DNA from: Ruthenibacterium sp.
Lineage (GTDB): Bacteria; Bacillota; Clostridia; Oscillospirales; Ruminococcaceae
NCBI GenBank assembly: GCA_020025235.1
Contig: JAHHSL010000004.1
Coordinates: forward strand, 17,162-81,161
DNA length: 64,000 nt
Reading direction: 5' to 3'
Shown: positions 24,425 through 33,709 of the stretch, piece by piece
How the letters are laid out: every line of letters starts with the position of its first letter
Position numbering within the stretch: the stretch's first letter is position 1
Program-made: the position numbers and the translations under genes
The notes under the pieces: model-generated
Database searches by the model: none
Told to the model about the DNA's origin: nothing
Seen by the model: only the letters and a program-made list of their open reading frames with translations

Positions 24425-26014
24425 GTGGAAAACTTTCTCGAACAGATCGAAAAGCGCCGTACGTTTGCGATCATCTCGCATCCGGACGCGGGCAAAACGA
24501 CGCTGACCGAAAAGCTGCTTTTGTACGGCGGCGCGATTCAGCAGGCCGGTATCGTCAAGGGCAAAAAGGGCGCGCGCGCCGCAACGTCCGACTGGATGGA
24601 AATCGAAAAGCAGCGCGGCATTTCCGTAACAAGCTCGGTGCTGCAATTCAATTACGACGGCTACTGCGTCAACATCCTCGATACCCCCGGTCATCAGGAT
24701 TTTTCGGAGGATACCTACCGCACGCTTATGGCGGCAGACAGCGCCGTCATGGTCATCGACGCGGCAAAGGGCGTTGAAAAGCAGACGAAAAAGCTGTTCA
24801 AGGTCTGCACCATGCGCGATATCCCCATTTTCACCTTCATCAACAAAATGGACCGTGAAGCGCAGAACCCGTTCGATCTGCTGGAAGAGATCGAAAATGT
24901 ACTGGGCATCGAAACATATCCGATGAACTGGCCGATCGGCTGCGGCAAGGATTTCAAGGGCGTATACGACCGCAGCACGCAGGAGATCCTGGCGTTCCAG
25001 CACGCGGGCAGGGTCGGCCGCCAGCAGGCGGAAAAGATCGAAGCGCATCTGGGCGACCCGAATCTGGACGAGCTGCTGACAAAGCCGCTGCACGATACGC
25101 TGTGCGAGGATATCGAGCTTTTGGACGGCGCGGCGTATGAATTCAATCTGGATAAGGTGCGCCACGGCCGCCTGACGCCGGTGTTCTTCGGTTCGGCGCT
25201 GACAAACTTCGGTGTAGAACCGTTCCTTGCGGATTTCCTGCGTCTTTCGCAGCCGCCGCTGCCGCGCAATTCCACGGCAGGGCCGGTCGATCCGCGCAGC
25301 GATGATTTTTCGGCGTTCGTGTTCAAGATCCAGGCCAATATGAATAAGGCGCACCGCGACCGCATCGCATTCATCCGCATCTGCTCGGGCAAATTCGAGC
25401 GCGGCATGGATGTGTTCCATGTGCAGGGCGGCAAAAAGGTAAAGCTGGCACAGGGTACGCAGCTTATGGCGTCCGACCGCGAAATCGTGGAGGAAGCCTA
25501 TGCGGGCGATATCATCGGCGTGTTCGATCCGGGCATTTTCTCGATCGGCGATACGCTGACAACCGCCAAGACGCCGTTCCGGTTCGAGGGCATCCCGACG
25601 TTTGCGCCGGAGCATTTTTCGCGCGTGACGCAGGTGGATACCATGAAGCGCAAGCAGTTCGTCAAGGGCATGGAGCAGATCGCGCAGGAAGGCGCGATCC
25701 AGATCTTCAAAGATCTTGGCGGCGGTATGGAAGAAGTGATCGTCGGCGTTGTCGGCGTGCTGCAGTTCGAGGTTCTGGAATATCGCCTGAAAAGCGAATA
25801 CAATGTGGATATCCGCATGCAGAACCTGCCGTACAGCTTCATCCGCTGGATCGAAAACGAAGACTGCGACCCGAAGGAACTGAACCTGACGAGCGATACG
25901 CGCCGCATCGAAGACCTGAAGGGGCGCAAGCTGCTTTTGTTCACGAATGCGTGGAGCATCACATGGGCTGAGGAGCATAACCCGGAGCTTCGTCTTGCCG
26001 AAGTCGGGCGCTGA
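24425..26014 (+). CDS. prfC: Peptide chain release factor 3 (RF3)
   Basis: A 529-residue translational GTPase that recycles RF1/RF2 from the ribosome. Domain I has SHPDAGKTTLTEKLL (G1), the switch I RGISVTSS, DTPGHQDFSEDTYRTL (G3) and NKMDRE (G4). Domains II and III follow, with the RF3-type end ITWAEEHNPELRL. The conserved SDWMEIEKQRGISV distinguishes it from EF-G. Length is normal. GTG 24425 follows GGAGG. A terminator follows the stop. No neighbouring translation gene is linked. Confidence 0.96.
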   Translation: MENFLEQIEKRRTFAIISHPDAGKTTLTEKLLLYGGAIQQAGIVKGKKGARAATSDWMEIEKQRGISVTSSVLQFNYDGYCVNILDTPGHQDFSEDTYRTLMAADSAVMVIDAAKGVEKQTKKLFKVCTMRDIPIFTFINKMDREAQNPFDLLEEIENVLGIETYPMNWPIGCGKDFKGVYDRSTQEILAFQHAGRVGRQQAEKIEAHLGDPNLDELLTKPLHDTLCEDIELLDGAAYEFNLDKVRHGRLTPVFFGSALTNFGVEPFLADFLRLSQPPLPRNSTAGPVDPRSDDFSAFVFKIQANMNKAHRDRIAFIRICSGKFERGMDVFHVQGGKKVKLAQGTQLMASDREIVEEAYAGDIIGVFDPGIFSIGDTLTTAKTPFRFEGIPTFAPEHFSRVTQVDTMKRKQFVKGMEQIAQEGAIQIFKDLGGGMEEVIVGVVGVLQFEVLEYRLKSEYNVDIRMQNLPYSFIRWIENEDCDPKELNLTSDTRRIEDLKGRKLLLFTNAWSITWAEEHNPELRLAEVGR

Positions 26015-26031
26015 AAACAGAATACAGAAGC

Positions 26032-26067
26032 AAAAAGGCGGCGTGCTGAAAAGCACGCCGCCTTTTT
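26032..26067. terminator. Bidirectional terminator between prfC and the M23 gene
   Basis: A 16-bp perfect stem (AAAAAGGCGGCGTGCT and its complement) carries an A-run at one end and a T-run at the other. Confidence 0.85.
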
Positions 26068-26071
26068 GCGC

Positions 26072-26109
26072 AAAAAAAGCGGGAAACCTTTTTGGGAAAG
26101 GTTTCCCGC
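26072..26109 (-). terminator. Terminator of the M23 operon
   Basis: On the minus strand GCGGGAAACC pairs with GGTTTCCCGC, followed by TTTTTTTG. Confidence 0.85.
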
Positions 26110-26149
26110 CGAAAAATCAGATGCCGGGCAAAAAGCCGGAGCGCTGCGC

Positions 26150-27838
26150 TTATCCCACGCCGAGATACGGCGCCGGGTCGATCAGACGGCCGCCGGAGGT
26201 CAGCTCGAAGTGGACGTGGTTGCCGCTGGCGACGCCGGTGCGTCCCACGGTGCCGATCTGCTGGCCCGCCGAAACGGCAGAGCCGGGCGCGACCATAAGC
26301 GAGGTGCAGTGCGCATAGCGTGTGGTGTAGCCGTTGCCGTGATCGATCAGGACATAGTTGCCCCAGCTCCAGTGCGAACCGGCTTCCACAACAACGCCGC
26401 TGTCCACGGCAAGCACGGGAGAGCCGGCGGGTGCACACAGGTCGATGCCGCGGTGAGCCGGCCTGCCCTGCCCGAAGCGCGTTGTGATATACGAAAGCTG
26501 CGGCACGGGGAACAGCATGGTGCCGTTGCCCACGACGGAACCGACGGTATAGGTGGGCTTGCGGGTGCCGACGGTGACAACGCGCGGAACCATTTCTTTC
26601 AGCACGGTCACTTCCAGCGGCTCTACCGAGATCACTTCACCGTTCACGCGTGTTTCACGCGCCACAACATGCTGTGAACCGTTGCGCCCGCGCTGGGAAA
26701 CAAAGCGCACGCCCTTGTCGAACTGATCGGATTCGACGTTTTCGGTCGTATATTCCACGGTTTCGTTGTATTCGATCGTATCCATGGTCTTGACGCTCAA
26801 AAGATCGCTTGCTTCCAGCGTATCCATGACGGTCTGGGTGTCGCTGACGGAGTTTGTAAAGTAAACGCCGGGGATCTGTTCGATCGGGTAGAGGAAATCG
26901 ACGGATTCATGCGTGCCGTCGTCGTACTGGGCAAGGTGCTCTGCCAGAAGATTCTGGATCGCCTGCCCGTCCTGCACCATGCCGATCAGTTCGCCGTTGA
27001 TGCGGATGCCGACTGCGCGCATGATCTGGCTGGAGGATGCGGTGATGATTTTATCGGCAAGCTCGCTGACGTTGGTTCGTGCGGCGGGATCGACGAGGCG
27101 CAGTTCAAAGACAGGGTGCTCTTCCCATTCGACCTTGGCGCCCTCAGATGCGACAACACGTTCCTGCACCAGCTTTTCCGCGCTGTCCCACACGTTTTCG
27201 TTTTCAATAAACACCAGAAAATCCCCGTTGTAGCTGACGCCGAGGGAAAAGCTGGAACCGAGGATGCTCTGCACGGTAAAGACGAACAGGCACAGCGCGC
27301 CCGCGGGCAGAAGATACCGCAGCGCGTTGAGGATCAGGTGGCTGTACGAGCGCAGGCCGCTTTTCAGGTAATCCATGCCCGCCTTCTTTGCGCTGCCGCC
27401 GGCTTCCGCTTCCGCATGTGCGGCGCGGAATGCATTGCGGATCCCGATAAAAAACTGGCAGAACGGGGCGGCAAGGTCGCGCCCGATGCTGACGAACAGC
27501 GCCGCCAGGGGGCCGATCGCAAACGAAAGCAGTGCCTTTGCGCTGCGCGCCAGCACACGGTTGATACGGTGCAGGAAACGGCCGGTTCTGATGAAGCCGT
27601 ATTCCGCCTGAAGCCCCACACGGTACAGCAGCTGCCCAATGGCGTTGAACACAACGCGCACCGGCAGCTTTTCACCTTTCGTGGGCGGCAGTTCGTTCTG
27701 CCCGCGCTGCAGGGTTTTGATGATATGTTTTGCGGCACTGGCATTCGTGCCGGCTGGCGGCGTTTCAGGCAGCTTTACCGCAGAGAACTGTATGGTACTC
27801 TGGGTGACGTCTGAATTGCCGGAGGTATTCTGATTCAT
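26150..27838 (-). CDS. M23 (LytM-type) metallopeptidase with G5 domain, membrane-anchored
   Basis: A 562-residue predicted cell-wall endopeptidase. A cytosolic region of about 170 residues precedes a membrane segment near 175-195 (LLPAGALCLFVFTVQSILG). An extracellular region follows, with a G5 domain (about 365-430, VEYTTENVESDQF to EMVPRVVTVGTRKP) and a C-terminal M23 domain. The zinc site looks complete: HRGIDLCAP, RYAHCTS and GNHVHFE. G5 domains bind glycans or zinc. It is 24 nt downstream of the degenerate M23 gene on the same strand, so the two are likely one operon and may act as a pair. Terminators lie downstream. Confidence 0.88.
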   Translation of the reverse strand: MNQNTSGNSDVTQSTIQFSAVKLPETPPAGTNASAAKHIIKTLQRGQNELPPTKGEKLPVRVVFNAIGQLLYRVGLQAEYGFIRTGRFLHRINRVLARSAKALLSFAIGPLAALFVSIGRDLAAPFCQFFIGIRNAFRAAHAEAEAGGSAKKAGMDYLKSGLRSYSHLILNALRYLLPAGALCLFVFTVQSILGSSFSLGVSYNGDFLVFIENENVWDSAEKLVQERVVASEGAKVEWEEHPVFELRLVDPAARTNVSELADKIITASSSQIMRAVGIRINGELIGMVQDGQAIQNLLAEHLAQYDDGTHESVDFLYPIEQIPGVYFTNSVSDTQTVMDTLEASDLLSVKTMDTIEYNETVEYTTENVESDQFDKGVRFVSQRGRNGSQHVVARETRVNGEVISVEPLEVTVLKEMVPRVVTVGTRKPTYTVGSVVGNGTMLFPVPQLSYITTRFGQGRPAHRGIDLCAPAGSPVLAVDSGVVVEAGSHWSWGNYVLIDHGNGYTTRYAHCTSLMVAPGSAVSAGQQIGTVGRTGVASGNHVHFELTSGGRLIDPAPYLGVG

Positions 27839-27862
27839 CCGATCTCTCCTTGTTTTCGGCTG

Positions 27863-29158
27863 TTACTGTGCGGCGTACAGGCCGCTGTGTCCGTTGAAAA
27901 GCAGTTCGGGGTCGATGCTCTGGTTGCCGATGCGCGCTTCATAGTGAAGCCGCGGCCCCGAAGTAAGCCCGCTTTGCCCCGCAGTGCCGATCGCCTGCTT
28001 TGCCTTTACGTCATCGCCGCGCTTGCAGGTGATCGAATCCAGATAGAAGAAATAGCTTTTCAGTCCGCCGCCGTGCGATACCACGACGGTGTTGCCCGTC
28101 AGCTGCAGGAAATCCGCAAACACAACGGTGCCGTGCGCGGGCGAGCGGACTTCCTCCCCGGCGGCACAGGCGTAATCAATGCCGGCGCTGCGCACAGGGC
28201 GTTTGGAATCCCCGTAATAGCGGAACAACCCGTATGCGGCAAGCTGTGCTTCGCTGTCGCACGGGCGAACGAACGTGCCCGACCAGTAAAATTCCGGCTC
28301 GGCTTTCCCGTACAGCGGATAAATGGCATTGCGCCATTCCTCTTCGGCCTTTGCGTCGGACGGCTCTGCCGCTGCCGCCACGTTCTGCTTTGGAAAATCG
28401 CGGTGGACGACGGTGATTTCCTGCGTCACATCCAGCTTCCCGCATTTGACGCGCACGGGCCATACGCCCGGCTCCCGGTTATAGTGTATCCCGATCACGG
28501 CAGCTTTTCCGCCGGGAACGGGGCAGAACTGCGCAAGCCCCAGATCGGTTTCGATCACGGGGTCGGGATCTTCCAGAAAGCCGGAAAGCCGCACCGTGAC
28601 GACGTCACCCTGCAGGACTTTCACCGAGGAAAATTCCAGCTTCGGCGGCGCATTGACGCGCAGCTGCGCGGTGTAGTGGAATGTGCCGTGTCCGTGCGCC
28701 GGTGCGCCGGGGTGATCGGTGGGCAGATGCCGGGGTACGGTGACGTCCGCTTCGATCGTGTAAAGCCCGTTTGCCGGGAAATCCACGGCAGCGGTTTCCT
28801 TGTTGTTGCAGTCGAAAATCACGTTTTGGACTTCATCCCGCACAACAAGATGCACCGGAAAGGCATCGGGCATCGCAAAGGTGATCGAGGTCTGCGCAAA
28901 ATCTTCCTGCGAAAGCGGCTCGATCAGCAGGGCTTTCGGCGCTTCGCTGCTTTTTTTGAACAGGATGCCGCCCATAACGGGTTCGTTCCAGTCGTATCCG
29001 TTGAGCGGCAGCGAAAGGCCGTCTGCCGTGATGACAGGCGCGGCAAAGCCGTCTGCGTCTGTTTTATAATAGGAATATCCGACAACGCCGCCGACGATCA
29101 CGCCGGTGAACACGGCGACGAGCAGGACCCAGATCAGAATTTTTTTGACAGTGCGCAC
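27863..29158 (-). CDS. Membrane-anchored M23-fold protein lacking catalytic zinc ligands
   Basis: A 431-residue protein with an N-terminal membrane anchor (about 5-30), a long beta-rich extracellular part and a C-terminal M23/LytM fold. The catalytic motifs are altered. The H-x-G-x-D position reads S-A-G-I-D, the Y-x-H-L position reads F-F-Y-L, and H-x-H reads R-L-H (GPRLHYEA). Hydrolysis is therefore unlikely. Such LytM proteins (EnvC, NlpD, SpoIIQ) act as activators or scaffolds. I chose GTG 29158 after AAAGGGGGT; an upstream in-frame extension reaches 29242. It precedes the active M23 gene in one operon. Confidence 0.75.
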   Translation of the reverse strand: MRTVKKILIWVLLVAVFTGVIVGGVVGYSYYKTDADGFAAPVITADGLSLPLNGYDWNEPVMGGILFKKSSEAPKALLIEPLSQEDFAQTSITFAMPDAFPVHLVVRDEVQNVIFDCNNKETAAVDFPANGLYTIEADVTVPRHLPTDHPGAPAHGHGTFHYTAQLRVNAPPKLEFSSVKVLQGDVVTVRLSGFLEDPDPVIETDLGLAQFCPVPGGKAAVIGIHYNREPGVWPVRVKCGKLDVTQEITVVHRDFPKQNVAAAAEPSDAKAEEEWRNAIYPLYGKAEPEFYWSGTFVRPCDSEAQLAAYGLFRYYGDSKRPVRSAGIDYACAAGEEVRSPAHGTVVFADFLQLTGNTVVVSHGGGLKSYFFYLDSITCKRGDDVKAKQAIGTAGQSGLTSGPRLHYEARIGNQSIDPELLFNGHSGLYAAQ

Positions 29159-29213
29159 GGAAAAACCCCCTTTGCGCAAAAGGTGCAGAAAAAATACAGG
29201 ATATATAGAGTTT

Positions 29214-29242
29214 ATTGTATCATAAAATCGCCTGAAACGCAA
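29214..29242 (-). promoter_or_regulatory. Promoter of the M23 pair
   Basis: On the minus strand TTGCGT and TACAAT are separated by 17 nt, about 56 nt upstream of the GTG start. It is back to back with the aro promoter. Confidence 0.65.
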
Positions 29243-29248
29243 AAAGAT

Positions 29249-29278
29249 TTGAAGAAAAGCGCCGTTTTATGCTATACT
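29249..29278 (+). promoter_or_regulatory. Promoter of the aromatic biosynthesis operon
   Basis: TTGAAG and TATACT with an 18-nt spacer, about 27 nt before the first start codon. Confidence 0.7.
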
Positions 29279-29304
29279 GGATACGAAAAAAAGGGGGAGT
29301 CTGA

Positions 29305-29820
29305 ATGGAAAATACCGTGCAGCCGGGGCGGTACCGCCACTTTAAGGGCGGGGAATACGAGGTGCTGTTCAGCGCGATCGACAGCGAAACGCAACAGGAA
29401 ACCGTTGTCTACCGCCCGCTTTACGGCGAAGGGAAGATCTGGGCGCGCCCTGCCGCCATGTGGAACGAAACGGTGGAGCGGGAAGGAAAAACCTTCCGCC
29501 GGTTTGAAAGGCTCGAACCGGAAAGCAATCTTTCCGCGCTGCGGCAGGAAATCAGCGAGATCGACGCGCAGATGGCGGCACTTTTCTGCCGCCGCATGCA
29601 GGCGGTGCACAAAGTGGCGGAATATAAAAAGGAAAACGGGCTTGCCGTTCTGGACGCCGCGCGCGAAAAAGAGGTGCTGGAAAAAAACACGGCGCTTTTG
29701 TCCGACAGCGCATATGCGCCGTACTATGCGGCGCTGATGCAGCGGATGATGGAGCTTTCGCGCGAATACCAGAGCCGCATGCTTTCGCAGGAGGATATTT
29801 CTTCCGAAAGCGGCGAATGA
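29305..29820 (+). CDS. DUF1653 domain fused to AroQ-type chorismate mutase
   Basis: A 171-residue two-domain protein. Residues about 7-72 match DUF1653 (GRYRHFKGGEYEVL, VVYRPLYGEGKIWARPAAMW). Residues about 77-160 form an all-helical type II chorismate mutase (LRQEISEIDAQMAALFCRRMQAVHKVAEYK, then LAVLDAAREKEVL). Expected Arg and Lys active-site positions are present. It converts chorismate to prephenate, the branch to Phe and Tyr. It opens the shikimate operon and lies 75 nt before aroB. The DUF1653 role is unknown; a ligand-sensing function would be a guess. Confidence 0.85.
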   Translation: MENTVQPGRYRHFKGGEYEVLFSAIDSETQQETVVYRPLYGEGKIWARPAAMWNETVEREGKTFRRFERLEPESNLSALRQEISEIDAQMAALFCRRMQAVHKVAEYKKENGLAVLDAAREKEVLEKNTALLSDSAYAPYYAALMQRMMELSREYQSRMLSQEDISSESGE

Positions 29821-29895
29821 AAACAGCAAAATCAAAGTCAGCGGGAAGCTGCCGCCCAATATGCGGCCGATCAACGCGGGTGTGGAGAAATGAGT

Positions 29896-30912
29896 ATGAA
29901 AATAACGATGCGCCTTGGAGAGCGCAGCTATGATATCATCATAAAAGAGGGCGGGCTTGGGCGCATCGGGCAGCTGGCAAACCTTTCGCGGCGCGTGTTG
30001 GTCGTCAGCGATAGCGGCGTGCCGGAAGAATACATCCGCACGGTGCTGGCACAGTGCAGTGCGGGCGTGCCCGTGATTTTGCAGCAGGGCGAAGGCGCAA
30101 AGAGCCTTGAATCCTTCGGCACGCTGCTGAACGTCATGTACGAACACGGCTTTACGCGTGCGGATACGGTGCTGGCCGTGGGCGGCGGCGTCGTGGGGGA
30201 CGTTGCAGGGTTTGCGGCGTCGGCGTATATGCGCGGCATCCGCTTTATCAACTGCCCCACCACCACACTGGCGCAGATCGACGCATCGGTGGGCGGCAAA
30301 ACCGCCGTCAATATCGGCGGGGCGAAAAACGTCGCCGGTGCGTTTTATCAGCCGAGCCTTGTCGTTGCGGATACCGATGCACTGAAAACGCTGCCGCCGC
30401 GCCATTTCGTCAACGGCCTTGCCGAGGCCGTCAAAGCGGGGCTGCTGTTCGATGAAACGCTGTTTACGATGTTTGAAGAGCAGGACGTGCACGACTGCAT
30501 CACCGATATCATCGTGCGCAGCATTGCGGCAAAGCAGAGCGTTGTCGAGCGGGACGAGCGGGAAAAGGGACTGCGCGCGACGCTGAACTTCGGGCATACG
30601 ATCGGGCATGCGATCGAAAGCTGCGAAGGACTGGGCGGGCTGTATCACGGGGAGTGTGTTGCACTGGGCATGCTGCCGATGATCGAGGAGCCTTCGGTGC
30701 GCCGCCGCGTGCGCAGCGTGTACAAAAAGCTGGGCCTGCCCGTGCACATCCGCTATGACGGGGATAAAATCATGGAATTTATCCGCCACGATAAAAAACA
30801 GCGCGCAGACGGCACGTTCACGGTCGTGCGGCTGGCACAGATCGGAAAAAGCCGCCTTGACAAAGTGACGGCCGAACAGCTGCGCGGCATCATCCGGGAG
30901 GGGATCCGATGA
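29896..30912 (+). CDS. aroB: 3-dehydroquinate synthase
   Basis: A 338-residue NAD- and metal-dependent enzyme for the second step of the shikimate pathway (DAHP to dehydroquinate). Motifs are GEGAKSL, AVGGGVVGDVAGFAAS, PTTTLAQIDASVGGKTAVN, GLAEAVKAGLL and the metal-binding NFGHTIGHAIE. Length is normal. Two ATGs lie close together; I prefer 29896, 8 nt after GTGGAG, over 29890, which is too close to it. The stop overlaps the aroC start (ATGA). Confidence 0.95.
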   Translation: MKITMRLGERSYDIIIKEGGLGRIGQLANLSRRVLVVSDSGVPEEYIRTVLAQCSAGVPVILQQGEGAKSLESFGTLLNVMYEHGFTRADTVLAVGGGVVGDVAGFAASAYMRGIRFINCPTTTLAQIDASVGGKTAVNIGGAKNVAGAFYQPSLVVADTDALKTLPPRHFVNGLAEAVKAGLLFDETLFTMFEEQDVHDCITDIIVRSIAAKQSVVERDEREKGLRATLNFGHTIGHAIESCEGLGGLYHGECVALGMLPMIEEPSVRRRVRSVYKKLGLPVHIRYDGDKIMEFIRHDKKQRADGTFTVVRLAQIGKSRLDKVTAEQLRGIIREGIR

Positions 30913-32030
30913 GCGATACCTATGGAAAACACATCACACTGACCATTGTGGGCGAAAGCCACGGGCCGGCGGTCGGCGCCGTGCTGTCGGGGCTTGCCGC
31001 AGGCATCCCGGTGGACGCGGAATTTATGCGGCATCAAATGGAGCTGCGCCGCGCAAAGGGGCAGATCTCCACCGCCCGCAGTGAGGAGGACGCCGTGCGC
31101 ATTTTGTCGGGCGTATATAACGGATACACGACGGGTACGGCGATCACGCTGATGATCGAAAACAAGGACGCCAAAAGCGGCGATTACGAAGCGTCGAAGA
31201 ACCTGCTGCGTCCGGGGCACGCCGATTACACGGCGTCCGTCAAATACCGTGGGTATGCCGATCTGCGCGGCGGCGGGCACGCAAGCGGACGGCTGACAGC
31301 GCCGTTTGTCGCGGCGTGCAGCATCCTGACAAAGCTTCTGCAGGAACGGGGCATTTTCATCGCGACGCATCTTGCCGAATGTGCGGGGATCGGGGACATG
31401 CCGTTTTCCGAAGATCCGGCGGTGCTGCAGCGGCAGATGCACAGCCTGAACGAAAAGCCGTTCCCTGTGCTGAACGACGGCTGCGGGAAGATGATGCAGG
31501 ATGCGATCCGCCTTGCGGCGGATTCCGGCGATTCCGTCGGCGGCATATTGGAAACGGCTGTCATCGGGCTGCCGGCGGGGCTGGGCGAACCGTTTTTCGG
31601 CAGCGTGGAAAGCGAGCTTGCGTCGCTGCTGTTCAGCATCCCGGCTGTCAAGGGCGTGGAGTTCGGTGCGGGCTTCGGCTTTGCAAGGATGAAGGGCAGC
31701 CGTGCAAACGACCCCCTGCGCATGAAGGACGGGCAGATCGTTACCTCCTCCAACCACAACGGCGGCATCAACGGCGGCATCACGAACGGCATGCCGCTCA
31801 TCGTCCGCACGGCGGTGAAGCCGACGCCAAGCATTTACATGGTGCAGCAGACGGTCGATTACGAAAAGCGGCGCAATGCGGTGCTGCAGATCAGCGGGCG
31901 GCATGACCCGTGCATTGCCCACCGCGCCCGCGTGGTGCAGGACAGCGCCGCCGCACTGTGCATTGCGGAACTGCTGTGCGCGCGCTGCGGCACAAAATGG
32001 CAGGAGGATGCGGCATGGAATACGGACTGA
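30909..32030 (+). CDS. aroC: Chorismate synthase
   Basis: A 373-residue FMN-dependent enzyme that converts EPSP to chorismate. It begins with the typical GKHITLTIVGESHGPAVGAVLSGLAAGI and has RPGHADYTASVKY, RGGGHASGRLTA, the GGI-rich SNHNGGINGGITNG and KPTPSI. Length is standard. The start overlaps aroB by 4 nt, and aroE-K starts inside its last codons by 16 nt. Coupled translation across the operon is likely. Confidence 0.96.
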   Translation: MSDTYGKHITLTIVGESHGPAVGAVLSGLAAGIPVDAEFMRHQMELRRAKGQISTARSEEDAVRILSGVYNGYTTGTAITLMIENKDAKSGDYEASKNLLRPGHADYTASVKYRGYADLRGGGHASGRLTAPFVAACSILTKLLQERGIFIATHLAECAGIGDMPFSEDPAVLQRQMHSLNEKPFPVLNDGCGKMMQDAIRLAADSGDSVGGILETAVIGLPAGLGEPFFGSVESELASLLFSIPAVKGVEFGAGFGFARMKGSRANDPLRMKDGQIVTSSNHNGGINGGITNGMPLIVRTAVKPTPSIYMVQQTVDYEKRRNAVLQISGRHDPCIAHRARVVQDSAAALCIAELLCARCGTKWQEDAAWNTD

Positions 32031-33265
32031 TCGGCGCAAGGCTCGGGCACAGCTATTCCAAACCGATCCACAACGCGCTTGCGGATTATGATTACAGGCT
32101 GTGCGAACTGCCGGAAAAAGCCGATCTGCATGCCTTTTTGGAAAAACGGGATTTTCGCGGCATCAACGTCACTATTCCCTATAAAGAGGACGTGATGCCG
32201 TACTGCGATACGATCGACGATGCGGCGCGGGCGATCGGCTCGGTCAACACGATCGTGAACCGCAGCGGAAGGCTGGAGGGACACAATACCGATTTTGCGG
32301 GCTTTGTGTATCTGCTGCGCAAAAACGGCATCGTGCTGCGCGGCCAAAAGGTGATGATCCTTGGCACGGGCGGCACGCAGAAAACGGTGCAGGCCGTGGC
32401 AAAGGCCGAGGGCGCGGCGGAAATCGTGATCGTCAGCCGCACGCCGCGCAAAGGGCAGCTTTCCTACGAAGCGGCAAAAAAGCGCACGGATGTGCAGGTG
32501 ATCGTCAACACCACGCCGGTCGGCATGTTCCCGCACAACGCGCAGAGCCTGCTTGCACCCGAGGAGTATCCAAAGCTTGCCGCCGCAGTGGACGTTATCT
32601 ACAATCCGCTGAAAACGGATTTTCTGCTGCGCGCGCAGGCGTGCGGCGCAAAAACGGCAAACGGGCTTTCGATGCTGGCGGCGCAGGCAAAGTACGCGGC
32701 GGAATATTTTACGGGCAAAGCGATCGATGATGCAAAAATCGCACGGATCGAAGCCGAAATCTGCAAAGAGGTTGCAAATCTTGTGCTGATCGGCATGCCG
32801 TCCGCCGGAAAAACGACTGTCGGGCAATACTGCGCACAGCTGATGAACCGCCCGTTTATTGACCTTGACGAACTGGTGGAGCGCGAAAGCAAAATGACGG
32901 TGGCGGAAATTTTTGCGTGCGAGGGCGAAGCGGGCTTCCGCAGGCGCGAAAAGGAGATCATCCGCACGACGCTCAACGGGCATGCGGCTGTCATCGCAAC
33001 CGGCGGCGGCGCAGTGCTGGATGCCGAAAACGTGCGCCGGATGCGCCAGAACAGCGTCGTCATCCGGCTGACGCGTCCGGTGCAGCAGCTTGAAACGGGC
33101 GGCGCGCGTCCGCTGTCCGCATCGTATGAGGCGCTGTGCGAAATGCAGCGTCAGCGCGGGCCGCTTTACGCGGCGGCGTGTGATGCGTGCATCGAAAATA
33201 CCGGCACACCGCAGGATGCGGCACGGGCCGCAGTGGAGGCGTTTGATGAAATTCTTGATCGTTAA
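32015..33265 (+). CDS. aroE: Shikimate dehydrogenase-shikimate kinase fusion (AroE-AroK)
   Basis: 416 residues in two catalytic parts. Residues 1 to about 250 are shikimate 5-dehydrogenase: LGHSYSKPIHN, NVTIPYKEDV with the catalytic Lys, GSVNTIV, GHNTDFAGF and the NADP loop GTGGTQKTV. Residues about 255-416 are shikimate kinase: Walker A GMPSAGKTTVGQ, FIDLDELVERE, FRRREKEII, ATGGGAVL and RPLS. The order follows pathway order. ATG 32015 lies 7 nt after AGGAGG, within the end of aroC. The aroQ gene begins within its last 20 nt. I see no internal ribosome site, so one polypeptide is expected. Confidence 0.93.
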   Translation: MEYGLIGARLGHSYSKPIHNALADYDYRLCELPEKADLHAFLEKRDFRGINVTIPYKEDVMPYCDTIDDAARAIGSVNTIVNRSGRLEGHNTDFAGFVYLLRKNGIVLRGQKVMILGTGGTQKTVQAVAKAEGAAEIVIVSRTPRKGQLSYEAAKKRTDVQVIVNTTPVGMFPHNAQSLLAPEEYPKLAAAVDVIYNPLKTDFLLRAQACGAKTANGLSMLAAQAKYAAEYFTGKAIDDAKIARIEAEICKEVANLVLIGMPSAGKTTVGQYCAQLMNRPFIDLDELVERESKMTVAEIFACEGEAGFRRREKEIIRTTLNGHAAVIATGGGAVLDAENVRRMRQNSVVIRLTRPVQQLETGGARPLSASYEALCEMQRQRGPLYAAACDACIENTGTPQDAARAAVEAFDEILDR

Positions 33266-33701
33266 CGGGCCGAACCTCAATATGCTGGGCATCCGCGAAC
33301 CGGAGCTGTACGGCACACTGACGTATGACGGCCTTGTGCAGTATATCCGCGGGCAGGCCGCACGGCTCGGCGCTGAGGTGGAATTTTTCCAGTCGAACGG
33401 CGAAGGGGAACTTGTAACGGCGATTCAAAAGGCATACGGGCGCATGGACGGCATCGTGATCAACGGCGGCGCGTATACGCATACCAGCATTGCGATCCTG
33501 GATGCACTGAAAGCCGTTTCGCTCCCGGCAGCGGAGGTGCATCTGACGGATGTGGACAGCCGCGAGGAATTCCGCAAAGTCAGTTACCTTGGCATGGCGT
33601 GCTGCTGCCGCTTTTCCGGCGAGGGCAAGGCCGGCTATGTGCATGCAATCGAAAAACTGATAGAAATAATCGAAGCGGATAATACAAAGAGTATAAAATA
33701 A
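33246..33701 (+). CDS. aroQ: 3-dehydroquinate dehydratase type II
   Basis: A 151-residue dodecameric-type enzyme that dehydrates 3-dehydroquinate. Marks are FLIVNGPNLNMLGIREPELYG with the catalytic Tyr in ELYG, EFFQSNGEGELV, INGGAYTHTSIA and the His-containing VHLTDVDSREEFRK. Length is as expected. The start is inside the end of the aroE-aroK gene (20-nt overlap). A small hairpin with a short T-run separates it from aroA. Confidence 0.94.
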   Translation: MKFLIVNGPNLNMLGIREPELYGTLTYDGLVQYIRGQAARLGAEVEFFQSNGEGELVTAIQKAYGRMDGIVINGGAYTHTSIAILDALKAVSLPAAEVHLTDVDSREEFRKVSYLGMACCCRFSGEGKAGYVHAIEKLIEIIEADNTKSIK

Positions 33702-33709
33702 AACGAAAG

